64,000 bases of DNA from Druceiella hillmani (Eukaryota > Arthropoda > Insecta > Lepidoptera > Hepialidae): NCBI GenBank assembly GCA_039881145.1, contig JAYKKI010000023.1, positions 4,502,501 to 4,566,500 on the forward strand, written 5' to 3'. The notes beneath the pieces are model-generated. The model was not told the origin of the DNA and did not search any database. It saw nothing but the letters and a program-made list of their open reading frames with translations. Below, in pieces: positions 1 to 13,400 of the stretch. The number at the start of each line of letters is the position of its first letter. Position 1 is the first letter of the stretch. Position numbers and translations under genes: made by a program.

Positions 1-177
1 CTAAAAGAAATCCTCTGAAAGTTCTTAGTAATGGTCATTTGTAATAATGGTAACAAAAAATATATTAAATTTTCAAAAATCAAACTCTCGTAATCAATGA
101 GGTACTTTAAATTGTCTCATATATTTTCTTTATTTAAATTTGTCTCATATTATTCATCTTGGGTCTATCACATCAAT

Positions 178-1110
178 ATGAATGCCAGACCAAAAAATTT
201 TCGTTGGATGATATTCTTTCGTTGTGGTCACAATGAACAATAAAGTTATGATCTACTTCAATTGGCATTTTATGATGAATAGTCATCCTGAGCTATTGTT
301 TACAACTGGTTCGAAAGCTATCAGTAGATTTGGGCAAATTTAGTCATTAGTAGAGTTTAAACACAGAAAATTGTACAAGAACATTTAGCCGTCAGAAAGT
401 TTTGATGAACACCCCATGGTTTAATCAAAACTCAAAGACACTTTCGCTTTGGTCAACAAATGTTAGAAAAAGTCCATAGAATTTTTCTATATATATTCTA
501 TCAACAAATATTATCAATGAAATACCATATTTAACATTGTCACAGGTGACGAAAGCTGGATATACTGTTACTAACCCGAAACAAAGCGGGGCATTCTGCA
601 CAGTGGGTGTTTCCTTCTGAAGAGTTACCTATAAAGGTGAAGAACAGACGTTGAAAAAAAGATGGTCACGACATTCTTCGGATCGACGGGTCATTATACA
701 AGATTGTTCTAGAAAATAAAAGAACACTTACTGCACACTGGGATATCAGCAATATTTTCCCTATTATTTTGGAAAAAGTTTGAGAGCAACTCTCTTATAG
801 TATAATTCTCCTTCATCATGACAGTGCTCAGCCAAATAATTAACTGAATATTTCACAATGTTAAATGTAGAAATTGTTGGTCATTTGCCATACAATGCCA
901 ACCTCGTACCATATGATTATCATGTATTCTCAAGAATAAAAAATAAACTACAAAAGAATATGATTTCTGCATGCAAAAGAAACGATAACTGCCTTCAAAC
1001 GAGCTATGGAAAAGAGGTCTGAGGAAAAGTGGGCAAAAGTGTATTTCACTTCTTAAATGAAACGGTACATAGACTGCCACAGAGATTATTTTAAACAAAA
1101 AAATCAATTA
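178..1110 (+). mobile_element. mariner transposase remnant (near full length, many stops and frameshifts)
   Basis: Pieces of a mariner transposase run in order on the plus strand. An N-terminal HTH segment 'LLQLAFYDE' ... 'IVYNWFES' lies near 250-315. Then come 'KKMVTTFFGSTGHYTR' near 657-705, 'ENKRTLTAHWDI' near 713-750, a catalytic-region 'HHDSAQPNN' near 814-840 and 'GHLPYNANLVPYDYHVFSRI' near 880-940. A C-terminal 'RYIDCHRDYFKQKNQ' ends near 1110. Stop codons and shifts run throughout, so it cannot encode an enzyme. It sits in the NSUN6 intron after exon 5. Confidence 0.85.
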
Positions 1111-1195
1111 AAACTTCCTAGTTAAAGGTCAAGGTTAGGTTAAAGGTTAAAGGAAACTTCCCCCTTCAATACGGAAGCACTAAAAGAAGGGTTAC

Positions 1196-1403
1196 CTGAT
1201 CTTTAGATAATTCGGCCAAGTGAGTAGTTTTATTTCCAGGTGCTGCACACATGTCCAGTATTCTCTCACCGGGCTTCGGATCCAGAACCCAACCACAGAC
1301 AATGGATGGTAGATTTTGAAGAAGCACATCGCCTACATCAAATATTGTCTCATTTATAACTGGTACATTAGATGCTGGTAGCATTAAGTGTATTGCTACT
1401 CCA
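1196..1403 (-). CDS. NSUN6: NSUN6 exon 5 (start of methyltransferase domain, SAM motif I)
   Basis: 208 bp between acceptor actttttcag and donor GATCAG|gtaacc. It encodes residues 201-270, including 'LLQNLPSIVCGWVLDPKPGE' and motif I 'ILDMCAAPGNKTTHLAEL'. The usual second glycine of motif I (PGGKT) is Asn here. No later exon is recognisable in 1-1195, which holds a mariner remnant, so the next exon should lie off the window. Confidence 0.93.
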
Positions 1404-4400
1404 CTGAAAAAGTAATAATTTCTTATTGAGACATCAAATATTGGTACTTATAACCTTTATAACTCATACTTGGCGGATATTGAAAAAAACCATTAAGATA
1501 TTCATTAATAAATAAACTATGAATAACTATTATATAAAAAAAACTCTAACTTTCTTGCTCTGGTAAAGCTAGGACAGGCAGCTAGAATGTATATAATGAC
1601 AAATTTCATGGTTTTGGCATTTATCAACAAGTTTTTTTATTTACGAAAACTGAATACAATGCTATATAATTAAGAATGTGGAAATAGCTTGACGTAAAAT
1701 GATATATATATAAAGCTTTCCAAAGCATTTAAATTTACCTCTGAATTTAATTTTCCAACTTAAAATAATTAATTCTTTGTTAACCCGACAACAAAATAAC
1801 TCATCTTTACTTATAATAAGAATGTAGAATTGACATATCAATACTCAGTCAACCTTAAATAAATTTACAATAAGCTATTTGCAAAGAAAAATTTAGGGCA
1901 ATATAATAAAGGCAACATACCACAAAAATATTTTTTTAGAATTATATCTATGAGTCTGCTTATATATTTGTGTATAACGTAACAACCTCCTGACGGAAAT
2001 TTGATGACGTATAATACTGGTGAATATTATAGGGCCCTGAGTAACATAGGCGTTATTATTATTATGGCTTTATTTCACTCACTTGAAAAAAAAATGTATT
2101 TAGATGGTGTTAAGAGTATTTTAACCATCAATGGTACAGTTAATTTAATAGTATTTTGTACAGGTTTAAGCCAATAAAGTCACGGGCACAGCTAATAAAC
2201 AATAAATAAGAGAGAATAACAATAAATCATGTAAAAGAAACAAAATGTTTACAAGCGAAAAAAAGTAGTGACTTCACAATTCGTTTGAGTAATACTAATA
2301 CCTGGAAAAATATGTATGAATGTTTGTTACTCTATCGCGCCTAGATTTTCTTGAAGCTAGGTATAGATATAGTATATTATTCAAATTAACAAATAGGCTA
2401 TTTGCAATCCAAGAAACAGCATAATTCTGCGGAACGAAACTCACTGTTATTTGCTCAATAAAAAAATATTGTACTACAATATATCAATAGATACCATAAT
2501 ACACACATTAAATCTGTTGCCTATGTGTCTAGAGACCCCAAAACTTGTATGTTTTTGCTAAACATAGCAAAATATTTAACATTGTTCATAGAGAGGTATA
2601 GCGATAGTATCATTCCGACAAACATAAAACCTATCGCATTAATCAAAAATCCTCACATTCATTACATAATCCTAACGTAATAAAAATCAAATCTATTAGC
2701 ACATTCGTGTTAGTAATTAAAAATATTGCAGTTAAAATTTATATCCTACTTGAAATATTCTATCTTTTATAAATACTTATAACTTCAAATATTAACATTA
2801 CTTATGTGTCTCAATGTTTCCAATAAAGACTGGTGATCTTCAATTACCAACAAACGTATTTCAAAAATAAATTAAAGGTATCGCTAATGAAATAATAAAA
2901 ATTATATGGTGAATATCTTATAAAAAGTATAACAACAGACACATTAATATATATATACTCTTAATGCTGATAAATTATAATCTCATTAAATTATAATATA
3001 GTAGTCTATTAACAGACTAAAGTAATAACAGGAATATGTTTACATATTGCTTGTTTATTAGTTTTTCAAAATGTTATTCTGACAGTTATTATTTAAAAAA
3101 TTAATATATTTTTAGATGGCTTATTTTATTAGCCTTCATTTCATAATCCTACAAACAATTTTTTGTTATTAGTTTTGGCTTCTCTCAAAATTAGCCACCT
3201 TCAAATATGAAATCGGAGTTTTCATATCTTCAGTGTGAGTTTGGCTTATTGCTGTTTGCAACTGTATGTTTGTTTTCAAATATTAGCTCTTTATCTTACA
3301 CACTAAGAAAAGACAAGCTATCCCTTAAATGCTCACATTTTCGAATTTAAGTATGAAATATAAAAATTGTTTATAGTATTAATTATTATAAATGTAGTAA
3401 AATAGTGTTAATAGTATTAATTATTATAAATAAGCAAAAAAAAATGATCTAGTATCGTTATGTATTATAATATATCGAGCCATATAGTAACATAATAGCC
3501 AGAAAAATATTTTGAGTTTTGTGAATAGTCTTAAAACATTTTATTGCAAAATTAAGTAAATATGTGAATAAAAAACATAGCCCTAGTTTAATTTTCAAAA
3601 TTTTTGTTTTCCTTAATGGGTCACACATGTAGGTATAATGTGTTCAATTTTATACAAATAAATTGTGATCATAATCTTTCAAGTACTGATACAACATAAT
3701 ACAATACTTCAGTAGTTTAGATTGATACAAACAAATGTAATACAGGTTTAGATTGATACAAACATTTGATCCAATACTAGTAAGTATTGGATCAAATCAT
3801 TTTGTTTATATACCAATATATGGCAATTACGGACTGTAAGCTATGGGTAATTGTGATTAGAAACTTGAAGCTGGATAGATTTAAATATATTTAGTTATCT
3901 GATCACTACTATTTGACCTGTTGCATATATTCGAAAAGTCTTTTATTCTATAGTCAATCAATCTATACAACTTTTGGAGGATTGGATTGTAACAATCCGA
4001 TACAATCTCAGTATTGAATCATAAAGTTGCAATCAACGTATAAAATATAAAGGAAAATAAGGTATTTTTACTTTTATAATAATAAATAATTATTGTAATA
4101 AAAGATGTCTTAGCGTAGAAATCAAACTTTAAATAATAATAAAAAAACCAAATATTGTATTTATATTTTAATTACAGCAATGACATGCCGCAGAACGTCG
4201 ACTGAGAGTGCTCTCAGCAACGAAAGAAGAGGTCTCACTTCTTCCGTTATTTTAGCCTTCAGCTGTTCCAAATTCATAAGAAGGGTGTCAAAAACTCTTG
4301 CTTTGAGATAACCCCATAGAAAAATGTCAGCTACGGCTAAGTCGGGCGATCTGGGTGGCCAAATTATGTCTCCAAATCGGCTTATGACTTTGCCAGAAAT

Positions 4401-7400
4401 AGCGCTCTAATTGTGTTCATGGTGACTCTAGCTGTGAGGGCAGTGGCCCCATCTGACTGAAACCACACATCTGACTCGTCAACGTCCTCCTCTCGTAGCT
4501 ACAGTACAAAAAAATTGTTAAACATTTCGACATACCGTTCGCTCGTCACTGTAACCGTTGGACCACGGTCATTCTCGAAGAAAATTTTACACTCTAACAT
4601 TTTCTGACAGTGAATTTTCCACTTGCTGTAGACCTCAGGTGTGATTATTTTAACGATCTGTGTTTTATAAGGATGTCATTTTAAGACTAAAGCCAAAATT
4701 ATTTGAAGACTTGAATGATGGATATTCAATGAGGCAGCATGTTTTCTAATTTATCTTTATGAATGCTCCTTGAACGCAACAGCAACACGGTTAATGTTTT
4801 CAATTGATTGCACAGGTCTATTTCTAGGTCCACTTGAATGATTTAGTGTACATCCTGACGCTCTGCACTTTGCTACCAACAACTTGATTACCTGAACACT
4901 GGGCCCTTATTAAAACACCGGACTTCAAAATGATTACAAAACCTGCATTGTGCCTCATAAACAGAAAAACTGTAGCAAAAAGCGCGGTGTATGCCAGACC
5001 ACTGCGACATGATGACAAAAAATCCACACCAATGAGCTATTGAATGCCACCCCTCCCCTCCCATTAGCGCCATTGCTTCCCGACATATTAAAGTTTGAAT
5101 TCGGGGCTGAGACACCTTTATTATTATAGTATTGAATAACTATGTGTAATATTAAAAAAGAGAAGAAAATATTTTTAATTTTACACTCGGATGGTAATAT
5201 CTGCTTTAAAATTACATTTTTACATGGCCTGTTGGAATATAAATACAAGTTTCCATATGCAGAATTTTAAAAAACAAAGACAAAGAATTTTTAATTTATA
5301 AAAATGTATTATATTTATAAATTTATATTTATAAAAATGTATCGTAAACCATAAATTCACCATAAATATTGAGTAAAAAACTTACTATAAATATAGGAAA
5401 GACGAATCAGTCAGAAGAAATTTGACAGTGGCGTGTTTGATAAATGGCAATGATATGTTATAAGAAAATAAAAATCATTTATAACAATACAATTAAGTAC
5501 TCCCATACATGTTGTGTGACAAATTGACGTTTTGTATGGCTGCAAGTTAAATGCAATTTAGTTTGTTGAATGGTAAAATTACTTTTTATTTGTGGTGTGT
5601 ACCTGTCACGAAACATCAAAATTAAATTAATATGTCACAAAACATCAAAACTTAATTAATATGTCACAAAACATCAAAATTAAATTAATATGTCACGAAA
5701 CATCAAAATTAAATTAATATGTCACGAAACATCAAAATTAAATTAATATGTCACGAAACATCAAAATTAAATTAATATGTCACGAAACATCAAAATTAAA
5801 TTAATATGTCACGAAACATCAAAATTAAATTAATATGTCACGAAACATCAAAATTAAATTAATATGTCACGAAACATCCAAATTAAATTAATATGTCACG
5901 AAACATCAAAATTAAATTAATATGTCACGAAACATCCAAATTAAATTAATATGTCACGAAACATCCAAATTAAATTAATATGTCACGAAACATCAAAATT
6001 AAATTAATATGTCATGAAACATCAAAATTAATATGTCATTAAATATCAAAATTAAATTAATATGTCACGAAACATCAAAATTAAATGAATATGTCACGAA
6101 ACATCAAAATTAAATTAATATGTCACGAAACATCAAAATTAAATTAATATATCACGAAACATCAAAATTAAATTAATATGTCACGTAACATCAAAATTAA
6201 ATTAATATGTCACGAAACATCAAAATTAAATGAATATGTCACGAAACATCAAAATTAAATTAATATGTCACGAAACATCCAAATTAAATTAATATGTCAC
6301 GAAACATCAAAATTAAATTAATATGTCATGAAACATCAAAATTAATATGTCATTAAATATCAAAATTAAATTAATATGTCACGAAACATCAAAATTAAAT
6401 GAATATGTCACGAAACATCAAAATTAAATTAATATGTCACGAAACATCAAAATTAAATTAATATATCACGAAACATCAAAATTAAATTAATATGTCACGT
6501 AACATCAAAATTAAATTAATATGTCACGAAACATCAAAATTAAATGAATATGTCACGAAACATCAAAATTAAATTAATATGTCACGAAACATCAAAATTA
6601 AATTAATATGTCATGAAACATCAAAATTAAATTAATATGTCACGAAACATCAAAATTAAATTAATATGTCATGAAACATCAAAATTAAATTAATATGTCA
6701 CGAAACATCAAAATTAAATTAATATGTTTTTATTTACACAAATTCTAACTTACCTAGGTTGAACATTATTGTCAAATATTTGATGCCTTAACATTTTTAC
6801 TAAACCTTTACCGACATATCTTTTCCTTCCGATGAATTCTACTTTTAGGCCCTTTTTACATTTCCCTTCAACATCAGCGTACACACTGACTTCCTCATCA
6901 ATAGATAAATCTGAAAATCAATGTGCGAAGAAATATTCATGTATTATTGTTATACAAGTGTACAAATGTATAAATATTTTCTTTAGTTTTAGGGACATGG
7001 TATAACATATATATAAATAAAACAGCAGCGACAATGTCTAAAGCAATGACTCATAAAGCTACTGAGGAAAAAAAATTTAAGAACTCTACAATCAAGAGTC
7101 TCCTCGTAATTTGTAAACCTCAAATAATGGCTCTTGAAGAAAGTTTCTTTTTGCTACAAGGTGTTGCTACATTCGTCTGTTACTACAGTGTAGTAGTGTA
7201 GTTTATTTAGTTACGGAAAAAAGTTACTGTAAGACATGTACTGTTTGGAGTAGTAGGTAATGTTATGCTAATTATACTAATTATGAAGGATCATCGGCAA
7301 GGATACATGCAGAGTTAATCAAAGAAATAGTTGAAAATTTTATAGAAAAATTTGGAATAAATATTTCCAATATATAGGGTATGATACCTCCAAAACTTTC

Positions 7401-10400
7401 AGTACTATTCTGGATTTGAATCCTTATGGTAATAAAAAATTAATGCGCATGATACATACAAAAATGCGCACAATGTGACTTTGCAACATTAAAAAAAGCA
7501 AAATCTTAACAAGGAAAAATTCTTATAAGAGCAAATTATCACTGTATTATGGCTTAACCATTGGGCGAAACTTAGATTCCATCGCAAACTTGAAGAAAGT
7601 AATAATGACCACTCTTCATAATTACTTTCATCACCCCACTCCTAAAGAATGGCTGAAGCATGAATTCTCAAATAAAACGGATAATTGCATGAATGATTTA
7701 AAGCAGAGACACAGTGAATGTATAATCATCCCCCACTCTCCCCCCAATAATTATCCCAGGAGTGGACGAGAGAAATATCAATCCTGTCTACAAAAACCTT
7801 TTGAAGAACAATTTGTTGACTAAATACCTGGGTAAATACATTCATAACTATAATAATAATTTTAATACTATGATGTGGCGGCATCTGCTCTGAAGCACCT
7901 TAACTATAGCTTAAAATCATTAACATACTGCCTCGATCACTGCAACATTATTAAAGAAAGGCCATACATGATTGACAATTTTAATCCTCAATTAAATGAA
8001 ACTACGTGATGTAGTATTATTTCTACTTTCTACTTTCTTTTTAATACTACATCACGTAGTTTCATTTAATTGTGAATAATGAATTTCTACAAAATTAAAG
8101 CCAGATATATTCAATTTTAATCCTATCAAAATAACAAGTAACATTTTTGTCAACAATTAAGGCACATTGAATTGAATGACACAAACTTTATCACCAAGTT
8201 GTTCTAGAAAGACCCAAGACAAGGCAGACAAAAATTTATTCTGAGAAGAGTTTTAGTGGCAATTGGACGGACCTAGTGTTGCAGACTAGGTTTGAATGTG
8301 TGGTTAGTATGACAACCTTGTGTTTGAAATTTTAAATGTATTTTTCTCAAAATTATTGAGTTGGTAGGAAATTATTGAATGTTATAATTACAAACATTTT
8401 TTTTGAAAAATCATAGTTCATTGTTAGTTACTCTTGAGCATAGTAAGCACCATTGTTACCTATAATCCATTGCCAATGAATTTCTTCTGCATAGGAACTT
8501 CGGTGCCGTGACTCAAAGTTATTCGGGAAATAGTCAGATTTCCCGAATAACTCTGCTCTATCATTAAATTTTTTATCCTAAATGTGATTATTTAAAGAAT
8601 GGATAAAAATCAGTTGGTGCTAGGTCAGCTTAGGTGCTAGGTGCTAGGTCACCTACGACCGGGTGTTATCGTGAAGTACACTTTGAGTGTTCTTTTTTTG
8701 TCTTCTATTTCTTGCGAAATCAGTCAAGTTGATTGCAGTATATTGTTGAGTCTACTGTGGTATTTTCCAGGAGTAGCTTCCAATACGAAATTCCTTTTGT
8801 GTTCCGCCAAACAGATAACAAAACTTTCTTTTGTTGATTCAGTTTTTGGAGTCAGTATTGGCCTTTCATGTGATAAGATCACCATTAATACTCTCATGTA
8901 TGCTTTACGTACACAATCTATTTTTCGTCTCTAGTTACCAATTGGTCAAGCCAGTGTTGGGTGCATCTCAGGGAAAGAAGATTCATACATAACTTGGCAT
9001 GTTGGTCTAACTGCGCGGTGATTAGGGTATGTGGTATCCACACCCCTAGCTCACACATTTGATCCAGTTGATGCAAGTGTTAGAATACCCGCACATGACT
9101 GGAATTGAACTCTGCTGCCAGACAATGTGAGGTAATGCGGGGTAATACATCTCTTTCTATTAATTCTTTAAAAAGGTCTATGGTAACTTCCACCGGTCGT
9201 CTGCTACAGACAAAATCTTTTAAATCATAATTCCTACTTCTGAACCTCTGAAACCAACATCTGGAAGTTGCATCAGAAACTGCGTCTTCATCTTTTACAT
9301 TACCTCTATTTCCAGCAGCTAGAGCTGCTGAGTGAGCCAAACGAAACTCGTACCAATGACAATTATGTACATGCTCTCTTGTTGCTTCCATGTTCTAGTA
9401 AATACTAGTAGTTGACACATATTTATATAGTTTACCCCGACCGTACGTAGTAGTTGACACATATTTATATATTTTACCCCCACCACTTAAGATTGATGCA
9501 CTATATATGGTTCCTTCACTTTCTAGTAGAACCCACCACTTTACATAATTGCACTCTAGATAGTTCTATCACTTTTTAGAAAAATATAGAAACTCTAATA
9601 GAAAGCACTCATTACTTTCCTACCAACCCAACATTTTTCAAATACTGGCACAAAAATTAGAGTAGAAGCTATTGAACAGATAATCATAATTTTTGTATGA
9701 TGATTTTAATTTTGAGGACAAATAAACTTGTTCAATACGAGTTGAACTCACACTATAAGGATTTGTATACATTCAGGTTCAAATCAAATTTAAATATATT
9801 ATAATACATAATATTTCCGTTAATCTATTTACAAATATTAATATAATTTTTTGCCAAAATAGCGGGGGAGAGAGACATATTTTTTCTCCTGTTCTGTCGC
9901 TAGATATATGCTACTTAAAATTAGAAAAACAATATTTTATGGATCGTTCGTAAATATTCTTTTTAAACAACACATAATGTAAGAAATGAAAAAAAAAATC
10001 TGCATTATAAAGGAAATAAACTAAGTAAATTTTAACAAAGATATGCCACAAGTAACATGGCAAAGTGTGAACAAAAAAATCAAAAAAGAGATTATTAAAC
10101 AAAATATCAAATCCTTAATGGTCTCAGAGATATTAGCAATGATACATATAGCACATGAAACTGAAACATATAACAGAATTTCAGTGCTCAAACTGGATGA
10201 AGTTACCGCGAAAAGACAAAATCTGGATTGGAAAAATTCCAAAAGCACCACCAATAATTCTATATGGTGTTGATGACCTCAGAAAACTAAAAGAAATTAT
10301 CCAAAAAAAAGTTATGGAAAAAGACGACTACACATACAGAATATTGTCCAAAAATCAAGTAATAATTTCGGCTGCGGTCTCTTTGCATACAAAACAATAA

Positions 10401-13400
10401 AACGTATGAGCAAAACGGAGCATATTGCATGATCATTCACACTCACAGGGTTTACGGCAATGGTTAGTGATGCGTAAAGCTTGTGTTGTAACGTCATCGA
10501 CAGACCACATACAAAATTAAACTCAAACTATATAATGTAATTATCTTTAATCCTCGTGTAGATATAAAATAGCGTCATAAATAGGTTATAATAATAAACA
10601 TTATAATACACATTTAAAAACAAAATTATAAATATTTTAATTAACATTAGACTAAGTAAACATTAATAACTAATTCATTAATTAACTATATCAAATTAAG
10701 TGACAAATATAGGTGTAGGCGCAATTAAAGGAGGCGGTGAATTTACTCCGTCAGGTCATTGCTAATGTCTCAAAGGCCTACAAAACGAAGATTTGAGAAA
10801 GTCACACTTAACAGCAAATTAATTACTAATTATTTCGATTATATAAAAAATTGTCATCAGAATCATCCCATCGGAATCCTCATTGAAATTAGTAATGAAA
10901 GGCTGTGGGGTATGTCACTTTTTCAAATCTTCATTTGGTACATGTCGAACACAGTTTTCACAATTTTTTTTAAGACATTTGCAAGAGCCTTATTCAGTCA
11001 TTTCTCGACATCTGCAATTTTAAACGTGTTGTTATTTATTGCCACTTCTCCCTTTACTTGCACCCGCACTAATTCTATAGGGTTACAGTTGCAGTGATAA
11101 AATGGCAAACGAACAACTTCATGTTGATTTGCCAATTGGTCAAATCAATAAAGGTTTGGAATATGCAAATTTATTGTCATGAAAACATTTTCATATTTTG
11201 TCTAACCTAGATGCTGATGTTAACTTGTGGCAAGTGGTAACTGGCATTATCTATTATATATTACTATATAATGATTATGAATGGCTTTTCCAAGCTTAAT
11301 GGTAATAGCTGAAACCACTCAGTAAACCCTTCAGCGTTCATTTCAGAATATATATTAGGTAGATAGTCGTTATTGTTTGATTTCCCTGCTCAAAAAACCT
11401 ATTATCCATCTGGCAAAAATCCATATTTGACACAACCTGTATGACAAACTATAAGTCTACTTCCTTTTCCAATATTTTATTTCAGGCCACCTTCATTGTT
11501 TTCATCAAGGGTCATTTAAGTGAATGATTCTGATTAACCCAAGTTCCGTCAAAATAAATTCTTGGGTGTGTGTCTTACACACCAATGTCACGTCTCTCCA
11601 TCAATGGCTCTCTTCCCTCTGGAGTTATTTTGTGCTTATGATCAAGCTCTTTCAGAATTTTCCTTTGACTTTTCCAATATATTTTCACTAATGAATGTGC
11701 ACCATTAGAGTGTAAAACGATGAAACTGTTTGTTTAATGACACTTTTGTCAAAATCATTTAGACTACTGGATGAGGCTTGTTCATTTCTTCAAGGGTTAG
11801 TTTACCATTTGCATACCCCTTTTTAATATTATCTACAGTGCACTAATTTTCACAGTAAGTTCTCGGATCTTGTTAAAATTAAGTTCTTTTAACTTCGGTG
11901 GATCTTGTTAATTTCACTCAAAAATGTCAAAATATTGTTGGTAACAACGTAATGTTGGTAAACATGAACGATTCTTGATTAATACTGACACCAACAGATT
12001 TAACACAGCTCTCCACAAAAGCTTCCATTTAAATAATTACATAATAAAAATATATAAAAAAAACTCATAAACCCAGATTCCAGTTAACAAGCCATATCAG
12101 AAGATATCAGAGTCCATTTACAAGCCAGGCCACAAACAATTTCCGCAAATAAGCAAACAACACACCTGCACTGATTATGAGAGCCGACTAACTTGAATAC
12201 CGTTATTTGTTAACAGAGTATTGTTATCATTACTCCACCAAGACAATTAGACATCTGGCAAACGTGACATCACTATGTTTAATTGTCATGGTGGACTTAG
12301 TAAATAGTAGAAACGAACGTGTCACTAACCAGGTATTTTTTTTCTTAAGAGCGCATAGCCGTCATACAAATTACTATATAAAATGGATATTATTCCTTCG
12401 CATGCAAGAAACTGCTAGTATAATACAACATATACTAAGTATATATTGTATTATATGTGAGCTTATTGGTTACACAGTTTATTCTAAAAATGAAAAATAT
12501 ATGAGAATAGTATAGTAATAATAGAGAATAGACATATTTTAGTACTATTCAAAATGCTATATATGTGACATCAAACACATTCTTTCTATGAAATCATGTA
12601 TATTTATCACCAAAAAAGGACTATAAAAGATCCCAAAAAAGAACTACAGTAGTGTAATGTACAAGTATCAGCAATATGACCACACTAAAACTTGACTTAA
12701 GACTCCCACAGTTTGTGCTCTCTGCTCGGGAAGTCATCCAGCAAATTATAAAAATTGTCCGGTCTCAAAGGAAATTGTTCTAAAAAAGCAAATGGAAAGT
12801 AAACCACATCAAAATAATACTCAAAAGTGTACACAACAACAGGACCCTGAAATCATTACTGCCAAGGTGCCTGAACAAAACTAATAAACGAGCAACTTCA
12901 AAGACAGCATATTAGTTAGGTACCAAATATAGAGTTGTCCAGTGACATGGTTTGCAATCCAATGAGTTTTATCTTCAAGAATGAAGAGAAGGAGAAGTAA
13001 TATTGCCCCCGTAAACAGTGGGAGTCAAAAGTCACAATAACAATGCAACAAAATAAAGAAAGACAAAACCAATAAACACAAGAACAAAGTCGGAAGAAGT
13101 CTTGGAAACGTTCATAATCAAACAGACTGACAGAATAGAAACCTGTGTTACAAAAGAGCACACTAATAAATAGTGGGTTGTCTAAAAAGAAAGTTCTAGA
13201 AGCTTCCATGGTCAAAGTTATTTAAAGGGCGTGGTACACTCTCACTGATTCATTAGTAACTAAGACGCTGCACTGTTAACACGCATGAAATATGGATTAC
13301 ATTAAGACATACATGAAACACTCTCTACTCTTATAAGTACCAATCTGGTCACTCTACTGTCGAAGCTACACGTAACATATACCTACGTGCTTCTGAAGCA

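Noticed and set aside
1166..1195. Extension of NSUN6 exon 5 past DQ to 'VTLLLVLPY'
   Set aside because: This is intron read-through after the donor CAG|gtaacc; the family continues differently after the DQ.
5603..6726. CRISPR-like array
   Set aside because: Units are strictly head-to-tail without unique spacers, and the genome is eukaryotic; it is a minisatellite.
8517..8552. Perfect 15-bp hairpin (agttattcgggaaat / atttcccgaataact)
   Set aside because: It falls within the C-terminal coding remnant of the mariner and translates to ordinary transposase sequence, so it is probably coincidental.
10759..11097. 112-codon plus-strand open frame
   Set aside because: Antisense shadow of the minus-strand Tc1-like transposase remnant.
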